DNA of 64,000 nucleotides from Deuterostichococcus epilithicus. Lineage: Eukaryota > Chlorophyta > Trebouxiophyceae > Prasiolales > Stichococcaceae. A program made the position numbers and the translations under genes. The notes below the pieces were generated by a model. The model was not told the DNA's origin. It was given only the letters and a program-made list of their open reading frames with translations, and ran no database searches. Location: positions 1,116,001 through 1,180,000 of the forward strand of contig JAVTLE010000015.1 of assembly GCA_033439295.1 (NCBI GenBank), read 5' to 3'. Below, piece after piece: positions 55,417 through 64,000 of the stretch (its first letter is position 1; each line of letters begins with the position of its first letter).

Positions 55417-56921
55417 TCAGTCCAGGATGTTTTGCCGCTGCCGCCGCAGAGACACCTCCAGCTCCCCCGGCGTCAGCGGCTCGGCCCCCTGGAAACAGCA
55501 ATCGCAAGAGTCGGAGGACAGCATGCGGACACCACCATGTGCAGGCAATATTGCCCTGTTTCGCAAGTTTGGTGCACACCAGAAACATTACTCACGTACC
55601 ATGACCACAAGGCTCTCCACAACATGGCGCACCTGCTTAATCAGCACGACGACCGCGGCGGAGGACGTTGACAGCCGGAACAGCTCGTGCGAGTCGCAGG
55701 TGGCGAGGCCCACATCCTGGTGGCCTTCCGCCTCCAGGGCATGGCCAAAAGCCTCGGCAGCCGTCTCTTCCTCGAAGCACACGATGCCCTCCACCAGGCT
55801 ATCCACGCTCAGCAGGGGGCCGCCGTCGGCCCGCCGCCGCCCCAGCACCTGGAACGAGTTCCAGAGTGAGACTGTCACACCTACTGCTTGGAAAGGGCTG
55901 TCGAGAGCAGCGCCCGCCCTACACCGTCCTGGAGGCTGAAAGTCATTAACAAAGAAACATGCGGGCTGCATTTCAGACGGCAATGAGAAAGCCAGCGAGA
56001 ACAAGCAGCACCTTGCTGAGCTCGCTCTCAATCTGGGCGTGCGAGACGCGCGTCTGCAGTGTGAACATGGCTGCGTGCGGCGCTGACGGTCGCGCCACCG
56101 CCAGCCCGTGCAGCGGCTTTGGCACGACCCACGGGCAGCCGTCCAGGATCTGCAGCAGTGAGAGGGTTGCGTTGCTTTTGGGCTCAGTGGCGCATGTCAT
56201 GGGAGCACGCAACACAACACTGTCTCCTGGCACACCTGATAGGAGCTGCTGATACGTTCCCGGTACTGCCGCTGCGCTTCTTTGTAGTCGCTGCTGGTCA
56301 GCTGATCGAAGATGTCCAGTGAATCCTCGGCCTCCTGCTCAGCAGGTGGGCCGTCATGAGCATTAGGGCTTTCGGCGTAAGATCGGGGACAGGGCGGCAA
56401 TATTTCTTGAAAGCAAAACGTCCAGTACATACCTGCTGCTGTGGCTCCAGAATGGGTGGCGCTCCTGCCGCAGCAGAGCTCGCTGCGCTGGCTGTGGGCT
56501 CGTCAAAAAGGCCGCTCCAGAGGTCTGAGATGTCCTGCGCACGTATGCGGCGGAGCGTGGAGATATGAACGGTGACCATTCAACCACTCGCATTATGAAC
56601 CGACGTCGCGAAAGAGAGCGAAAGATCACTGGCAAATTTCACCTCTGGGCCCCATCGGTCGGGCTGACACTCCTCTGCAAAGCTGCGGTATGGGTCGCTG
56701 AGAGATAGGAAATTGTCGTCCTCGGCGTCGCTGCTAGGGTATCTGATGCGCCGCTCCTGACCGCCCGGATACCGCAACACTCGCTCGGAATAGCGGTGCT
56801 GGTCTCGCTGACTGTATGCCACGGCTACGCTGGGGCTTCTTGCCGGACGCCTGTGATGGCAACGCCCCCGAAGCTTGTGCATACGCAAGCATCGCATCGA
56901 GCTCAGACGAGCCGCCAGCAT
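55417..56921 (-). CDS. DUF3110-like plastid protein of unknown function
   Basis: Six exons: 56643-56921, 56433-56534, 56236-56334, 56012-56149, 55633-55848 and 55417-55488; 906 nt, 301 residues. The first 45 residues (MLAARLSSMRCLRMHKLRGR onward) are basic and lack acidic residues, as in plastid transit peptides. The middle is acidic and Ser/Ala-rich (DAEDDNFLSLSDPYRSF, EDSLDIFDQLTSSDYKEAQR). The C-terminal part resembles DUF3110: GIVCFEEETAAEAFGHALEA, then a strand and AVVVLIKQ, ending LTPGELEVSLRRQ. In that family a strand described as VVLAFEDEDDAxRFAxxLEA is the hallmark; the match here is recognisable but partial. All introns are GT-AG in phase 0, which supports the model. No catalytic residues can be named. 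Family assignment is tentative, the gene itself is solid. Confidence 0.6.
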
Positions 56922-57797
56922 GCTGCCTGCGATTTGCAGCGAGCTGCGAGGTCGCTGGATGCTGGATATTTCGAAACGTCCAGTGACGTCAGGTTGCAGC
57001 TGCAAGTGTTTCTTACAAGTACTGCAAAGTTCGGCGTGATTTGCTCCCGATGATGGTCTCAGAACGCAATCGAGCCAGTTGCAGGCACCGCAGCAGCTGA
57101 AGCTCAAAGGCTCAGTTGGGCTGCACGTGACCTTCAGTGACCTTGCGTCATCTCGAGAATCTAGACGATGTACGCATGTGTTGTTTCCCTGACCAAGCCA
57201 GAACGAGCAAAGCGTAGCTTAGCTTAGCGCACGCACGCAGCACCCCACAGACACATCCTCAGGCTGTAGCTGGCCAGTTTGCAGCGCGCCGGCAGCGCTC
57301 CCGGAACTACGGATCACGTCACTGCCTCGCTCCACGCTGCGCAACTCAGCGCTGGTCCGATATTGGTGACTTGCAGCAGGTGGGTCCCTTAAAGATGAGA
57401 CCAGCATCGTAGCTCAGACATTGACAGCAGGCATTCGCTGCAGCCACAGCATATAGGTTGCGGATACTCGCCCAACGACCCAACGCTCCTCCCATGCCGA
57501 TGTTTCGGGCCCGGACGCCTCCCAGTTGCATGATGCTGACATGCAACCGACCTACCGGGCGTCATCTTCTCCTTGGCCTGCGGGTTGCACGGTCAGTGGC
57601 TTAAGCACATTAATTGCTGTGAGTGGTGCTGACTGGGCAAAACAGTTGAGGGTGCTGAATGCTTGACTCACATTTCCGATGTGCCTGCAGGCCGCAGGTC
57701 GCACAATCCGAGGGCGCCAGCATGCTGACACAACCCTCCAGGTGACCGCTTGCCGAGTCGTCAGCAGCGCACGGCGAGGCAGCCCAAACCGCCGGGC
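56922..57797. other. Divergent intergenic region
   Basis: Upstream region shared by the DUF3110-like gene (-) and the RING gene (+). It includes a small agcttagcttagc repeat near 57215. No gene or motif could be supported. Confidence 0.4.
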
Positions 57798-60700
57798 ATG
57801 GCGGCCGGCGGGCACCCCGCGCTGGCAGCGGCTCTGCTCGCCTCTGGCGTCGGCAGCCTGGTGCTGACGAACGCCGCGCCGCTCAGCTGGGCGGTCGCGT
57901 CGCTGTCCGTCTGGAGCACCTTTGTGCTGGCGAGCTCCAAGGACGGACTGCGGCAGAGCTGGCTGCATGTGCTGTGGGCCTACACCGCGGCGGCGGCCTT
58001 TGTGTTTTACCTCTCTACTGACACCAGCTTCCAGGTGGGTACTCTGATACATGTTGTGCACTGCCAAGCGCGGTGGCCAGCATGCTGTGCAGGGAGACAA
58101 TTGCATCTTCGGTATTCACAGCGCAAGCCCTGCATTGTGCTGCTTTGCACGCGAGGGCAACCCTCCAGATCAGTTTTTGGTCTGACGTGCTGCTGCAGTC
58201 ATGGTCGGACATCTACTACTTTTGTGCCAACCCGCGGTACTGCACCTGCGACTTTCGGTGGACTTGGTGGGGGTACCTCAAGTTTCTGGTGAGACTATCA
58301 GTTGGTTGGGATAACCAGACCTGACAGTGAGCCAGTCTGAAATTTTAGACCGTAGTTGATGGGGCATTGCCTTGCCGTGTGCTGGCACCAGCGTCCTGCT
58401 CCAGCTGTTGAGCAAATTTGTGCACAACGTATGGTGCAAACTCACAATGTGTGTCATACTTGCAGACGCTGTGGAACTTTATTCTGTCAGCGGCGCTGGG
58501 TGTGCAGAAGCTCATTGTTGACTTTTGCCTGGATGGCCTCCTCCCAGGTGTGCGTGAGGCTGTTCACTCATCGCTGCAGCTCAAGCACCGTTCCAGCTTG
58601 CGATTACTGTTACTACATGACCTGAAGCGGACAAGACAAGATGCAAAAGCTCAGCGCTGGCGCCGATGCAGGCGAGGAAGTGGTCACGAAGGAGAGCTTC
58701 GTCAGCATTTGTTGGCGGCTCATACCCTACTGGCTGAACAGCTGGGAGCAGGTACAGTGTTGTGCTGTTCCCAGTGGCATCATGGCCGCCAAGATGCCAC
58801 TGGCCGCCATGTATGTGGCACTTTTAGCTTCACCAGCGTATTTGTAAGGCTGAGACTACCATGGGTCGCTTGACGGGGACGCAATCCCACTCGGTGAATG
58901 TAGGAGTGGGGCGCGGAGTGCAGCTCGGCGCTGTTCGAGCTGCCGCACTTTGCAGTGGAGCTGCTCATCGTGCTGCCGACGGTGCAGATCATCTGCTCCC
59001 GGCTGCGAATCCTGGCGCTGCCGCAGCTCAGAGTCGTGGTGAGATGTCAGGAGTTGGGCCCAGGCTTTGGATCCAGCCACCTGCAGCCCACACAGCAAAG
59101 CAGCATGTGTAGAGCGCTTCATCTCGGTGTGCACATGTCAGAGTATTTACAAGTTGCAAGGAAGCGCTGCAAGATGTTATAGGTTGTAGGTTTTGGGAGG
59201 CATGCCTGTCCCGGAGTGAATCGTGCTGCGCTGTCCTTCACAGCAGGTTGAGGACACACAGCTGTTGGCTTGTGACGGCTACTCAGCCTGATGTTGCATT
59301 TGGGCCTAACGTCACAAGCGGTGCCTTGTGTGACAGTATGCAGAGGCCGAGTGTGCAAGTTTTCGCCAAGTGCCGCTGACGGCGATCCTGGAGGACATCT
59401 GCGCGGTCTATGCAGGTGCCAGACTTGGAACCAATCACTTACCTTGCAGCCAGCTTGTTTTCCGTTTGATTCCCATTAGGTGCCGCTGGAGGCGGCGGAC
59501 CAGGAGGACATACCGCGGGAGGACCTGGCGCCAGACATCATGCGCGGCCACTGGCGGTTGGACCAGCAGCAGCGCTCCCTGCTGGCGCGCCTCAGGTGGG
59601 GGACGCCACCGCGCAGGAGAGCCTGCGGGGCCGGACCGGGGTGGAAGGGCGGCAGCTGCTGGCTGTCACATGCCCACACAGACACATGAGCATCAGTATG
59701 CGCTGCCATGTGGGGCGTGCGCCATCAAAGACATGCGTGCAGAATGCACGTGCACGCGGCAACCGCATGGTGCTCAACGATTGTCCCCTGCTGCTGCTGC
59801 AGCGCCAACAAGCGGGTCATGCTGGTGATGGTGGGCGTCGCGCTGCTGGCGGCCGCCAACGCCATCCTGGTCCCTGTCTCCATGGAGGCCGCTGTGCAGG
59901 TGCCCCTGCCACACGACTGGCCCTGGTTGAGGGTCCATGTGCAGGGATGCTGTTGCACTGTTTTGAGCCCGAGCGAATCAAGATGCAGGAACAATCATGC
60001 TTGCACGAGCTGCTATGGCTCCTGACGCAGGCTTCATCCCACACCATGCCGAGCTCGTCAGTTGCTTGCATGTGTTGCACAGGCGCACCCCAGGAGCCGG
60101 CTGCTGCAGGCGATGCCAGTGGGAGAGGGGCCGCTGACAGAGGCGCTGGCGGGCATGCAAGCGGCCTACCTGCGGCGCACCTGCCCCCGCGTGCAGCCCG
60201 TGCACAGGTGCAGCGCACCTGCTCGTGGTCCCTTTTCTGCCTGGCCTCGCCCTCTTGCATACTTTGCTGCAGGGATGGTGGCGATGTGTACATGTATGTG
60301 GAGGCAATGTTGGCAGGCCGCTGGCGGACTTGTCAGCGCAGCGGGGTGTCGCGTCGGCGTGTCCGGGGCCTGGACTTGAGAAGTCAGACTGGGAAAGTCG
60401 AGCCCGTCTTACATATGTCCTGCCGCTCTGCTCCCCGCAGCGTGATGCAGAAGCACGCGCTGGAGCTGCGGAAAATGGGCGACCCAGAGCATGTGCGCCT
60501 GGTGCCGCTCATCGAGGCGGCACTCGCCATCATGCGCCTCAGCTGCGAGAAGGTGGGCCCAATAAAAGTAGCTTGTGGCTTTGGCATGGCAGTACTCAAA
60601 TCACTTGCTGCGTGGACTGGTCCTCGTTCCAGTGATGCTTAGGCACCCTGACTGCTCTCGATATCTGGTGGATTGTCTACGCAATATGTCGCTGGCTGTG

Positions 60701-62925
60701 CGGTCGTTGAATAACGTGCCACACCTTTTGTTTCTGGGCAGTTCTTCGTGCTGGCGTCCGTCTTTGCAGCATACCTGCTTTTCCGGGAGCCGCCGCTGGC
60801 GGTGCGTCATGTCATCCAGCTCAATGCGCGCCTGTCGGACGCCTTCCAGAAGGTGGGGCCGCCTACTTTCGGGGCGATCTGACGTTGAAAAGCTTCGAGC
60901 AGCGACCCCTTCGGTGCCCATAATCCGACGAAGCCGACGCTGTTGGACATGGTGTCATTGGATAGGCAGTGGCTGCCAATCCTAGGAGGGGATCGGCAAC
61001 TCGCCGGCTCGCATGTTGTCCCCGCAACAGAGTCCGAGACGACAGCGTGATCGGGCATCCCCTCGCGCCGCAGGTCATCCTGTACACCTTCCCAGCCATC
61101 TGCTGGGCATACGGCGCCGGCTTCGTGTTCAGTGCCTTTGTGTCGGTCGTATTCTGGGGCGGCCCGGCGCTGCGGCTGCTGGAGACCGTCCGGCTGCACT
61201 CCGCCACCGTGCGGCCGGCGTCTCTGACGCCCGCAAACGAGGTGCAAGGCTGCACGGAGCGGTCGACTCTGTCCACATGCTAACTGTCCGCCTTGCATCC
61301 TAGCTGCCTGTCATGGGCTGATCGTTCAATGACTGCCGACGTGCAGCATTGTCAAGCGTGCTCACAGACTGCGCATGCGCAACATGCCTCTGCACACCTC
61401 TGCTGCAGGAAGATGTGGAGCGGATGGATGGCAATTGCGCCATCTGCTGGAGCAGCATGACAATGGGCAGCTTGCAGCCAGCCGAGCCTGGCGGCACCGG
61501 GCGGCCCGCGCAGGCAGTGGGCGCCTGGGGCGGCGGCACCGGCCGCCCGGGCGTGACGCTGCCATGCAAGCACGCCTTCCACGAGGCCTGCATCGTGCAG
61601 TGGCTGCGCCAGTGCCACGGGTGAGTAGACTCGGGCAGCCATGCAATCTACTTCAGTAGCTGTGGTGTCATGCGTCCTCCATGCCACGATCCTGTTTGCT
61701 CGTGGCGGGACGACGTCAGTTCGTGTATAGCCGACTGCAGCCTGGCAGAATACCCTGATCTCTTCTGACGTCACTGACGACAGCTGTGCCCGCCGCCGCT
61801 TCGCAGGCAGGGCCGCACGGCCAGTTGCCCCATGTGTGCCGCGACGGTGGAGCTGCGCGTGCAGTGGCGCCTGCCCTTCCGCCCGGCAGCGGACGCTGCG
61901 CTGGAGGCTCCAGGGGACGAGGAGGGCGATGAGGAGGGCGAAATTGCGGCCTTTGCGCCGCGTGCCGGCATGCCCGGCAACCTGTTCCCGGAGCTCCAGG
62001 TTGGTTTTCCCCTTCGAAAGCGTGCCGGCTCTGATCCTGCTTGTACAGGGTTTGCGCACGGTGCTCTGCCCAGCTGGGCGACGGTCGAAAGGAGTGGGCG
62101 ACGGCCGGAGTTGTTGAAGCCTGCTGGCGGTCTGTGCCGATTCGCTCGCGTGAGCAAGGCACGGCCGGCCAAAGCGTGGCGGGGCATGCGCTGAGTGCGG
62201 ACGCCTTCCACTTTGGTAGCACCTGGATGCGTGGATTCAAATTGCAGGCACTCATCGAGGACATGGAGGACATCAGGGCGCCGCACGCGGACATGGCCCC
62301 CCAGCAGCAGCCAGCGCCACCGCCAGCCCAGCTGCAGCGGGCGCCGCAGCGCCGCCGCCGCGCGCCGCCGCCGCCGCCGCCGCNGCGACTGCCGGCGACG
62401 CCCTCGTTGCGGAGCCACAGCACGGCGCTGGCGCAGCTGCCGTCCGGCTCGGCGCTGTCGCACGAGGCCGAGCCTGCGGAGACGGACAGCGCCTCCTCTG
62501 TACTGCAGCCGGCGCAGCCACTGCCGCTGCCGCGCCATCAGCCCGCGGCGTGGCAGCGGCAGCTGTCCAGCGGCATCAGCTTTGGCAGCGGCGGCGCCGG
62601 CGGCCCCGCGCGCAGCGGCATCAGCACCCGCGCGCAGGCTGCTGCGCTCCCGCGTGGCGAGCAGTCTGCAGGCCAAGGCCTGCCAGCGGCAAGCGCAGCA
62701 GCTCAGATGCCAGGCAGAAGTGCCGGCGGCCGCCCGGTGCCCTTCACTGGGCGCGGCTTCCGGCTGGGCGGCGGCAGCGCAGGCGGCAGCGCGGGCGGCG
62801 ACAGCGCGGGAGGACCAGCGGCCGATGGCGACGAGGCCACCTCGGGTCAGCACCTCGCACTGCGCCAGCGGCTCCCGGGGCGCTGGGTGGGCCGCTCTGC
62901 CAGCGGCAACGAGCCCACGGGGTGA
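57798..62925 (+). CDS. Multi-pass membrane RING-H2 protein, probable E3 ubiquitin ligase
   Basis: Fifteen exons: 57798-58034, 58199-58288, 58466-58547, 58672-58751, 58904-59038, 59337-59405, 59480-59595, 59803-59899, 60083-60207, 60441-60552, 60742-60852, 61074-61241, 61409-61620, 61807-61999 and 62248-62925; 834 residues. About seven or eight hydrophobic helices precede the RING, for example LSWAVASLSVWSTFVLA, LLIVLPTVQIICSRL, VMLVMVGVALLAAANAIL, FFVLASVFAAYLLF and ICWAYGAGFVFSAFVSVVFW. RING ligands are C484, C487, C527, H529, H532, C535, C552 and C555 (CAIC, LPCKHAFHEAC, CPMC); 39 residues, Gly/Pro-rich, separate the second and third ligand. The sequence before the RING (ERMDGNCAIC) recalls Hrd1/gp78, but the membrane part does not. 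A 226-residue Gly/Ser/Ala/Gln tail follows, with one undetermined base at 62384. Exon 59337-59405 and its donor are least certain. An ER or other endomembrane ubiquitin ligase is inferred. Confidence 0.8.
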
Positions 62926-63624
62926 GCTGCGGGGGGTCTGGATGGGGCTGGCTCCTCGTTGCGGGGGAAGTGGCCTGCAGCGCGATTTTCACACGGACGC
63001 TCGCTGGCGTCCGTGGTGGTGTTGCATAGGTGTGCAACGACAAGTCTGGCAGCCTCAATTCTGGAAGGGTGTGTTGCGCTCCCCCAAGGAGCCACCTTAG
63101 GGTTGCTCTCCTGAAGGGAGACAGGTGACACGCCATGCTGGGCTCTGGTTTCTGGTTGAAAGCCGTCGTTGTGCGCAGCTGATGACAAGGGTTTAGGACT
63201 AGAAACACGCCTCCGTCTATTGGACAGCTTCTTGAAGGTTTCTTTGACCGATGATTCCCTAGGTGTCTCTACCCACCAAAACACATGAACATGACAGCAC
63301 CAGCACAGGGCATGTACACCATGTTTGCGTGAGGCGGCTGAACCTGAATGGCTATATGCTAGTGACTGTCAGCCTCGACGAGTCAGCCTTCAGTGCAGTA
63401 TCAAAATTCCTACCACTGCAGTATGTATAGACAATTTGCTGGTTGTGCACCGCCGTTCACTCAAATTAGCTCAGCAAGGTACCGTCAGGTGACAGGCAGC
63501 TGCGGTCAGCAATTAACTCCGAGGCGCGTCGGCTCCAAGGCGTCAATGACGAGCAGCTCTTCGGGCAGCAGGCAGCACAATTCCTCGAGCAGCTTCGCTC
63601 GCCTGTGGCAGCAGAGTTGTCCTA
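62926..63624. other. Convergent intergenic region
   Basis: 3 prime flanks of the RING gene (+) and the HIT gene (-). No gene, repeat or TGTAA signal identified. Confidence 0.4.

Positions 63625-64000
<376 letters not shown>

Noticed and set aside
61771-62853. 360-codon minus-strand open frame
   Set aside because: Antisense shadow of the low-complexity tail exon of the RING gene; no family features.

Overview
The window looks like a gene-dense piece of a green-algal nuclear genome, probably a trebouxiophyte-type chlorophyte (this is inference; no marker fixes the lineage). It is GC-rich, its genes carry many short introns (mostly 50 to 400 bases), and its proteins are Ala/Gly/Gln-rich. The gene set is plant-like: a plant-type 2-isopropylmalate synthase with leucine domain, an ALIS/CDC50 flippase subunit, an FHA-AAA ATPase of the plant family, a DUF3110-like plastid protein and a PPR protein. 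There are no bacterial operons, no convincing tRNA or rRNA gene, and no CRISPR. Almost every gene had to be assembled from exons by homology and splice sites. In the complete models the exon phases close exactly.

Layout: Alba nucleic-acid-binding protein (-, cut by the left edge); MCUR1/CCDC90-type DUF1640 protein (+, 1804-3420); PPR protein (-, 3931 to about 6240); a 1.95 kb satellite-like array of 40-base units in both orientations (6880-8830); CDC50 flippase subunit (-, 9092-10893); GNAT acetyltransferase (-, 11421-12695); TCF25/Rqc1 homologue (+, 13548-18633); an NAD(P)-binding Rossmann protein resembling Tic62 with a very long Ala/Lys coiled-coil tail (+, 19053-26930); TTC13 homologue (-, 27560-34801); FHA plus double-AAA ATPase (+, 35174-45027); GDA1/CD39 apyrase (-, 45871-50044); 2-isopropylmalate synthase (+, 50475-54582); DUF3110-like protein (-, 55417-56921); multi-pass membrane RING-H2 protein (+, 57798-62925); HIT/HINT protein (-, 63625 to the right edge, partial). 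Intergenic gaps are about 0.3 to 0.9 kb, apart from a gap of about 1.1 kb at 660-1803 and the one that holds the array.

The genes do not form a pathway. They are a random sample of housekeeping functions: mitochondrial Ca uptake, organelle RNA handling, lipid flipping, ribosome quality control, plastid redox or import, secretory nucleotidase, leucine synthesis and ubiquitin ligation.

The most unusual signals are a high share of GC-AG introns (about 13 of about 145 introns modelled), three of which are multiples of three with no in-frame stop; the satellite array; and a recent 835-base tandem duplication that doubled a three-exon module in the Tic62-like gene. I found no clear new defence, mobile or biosynthetic system.
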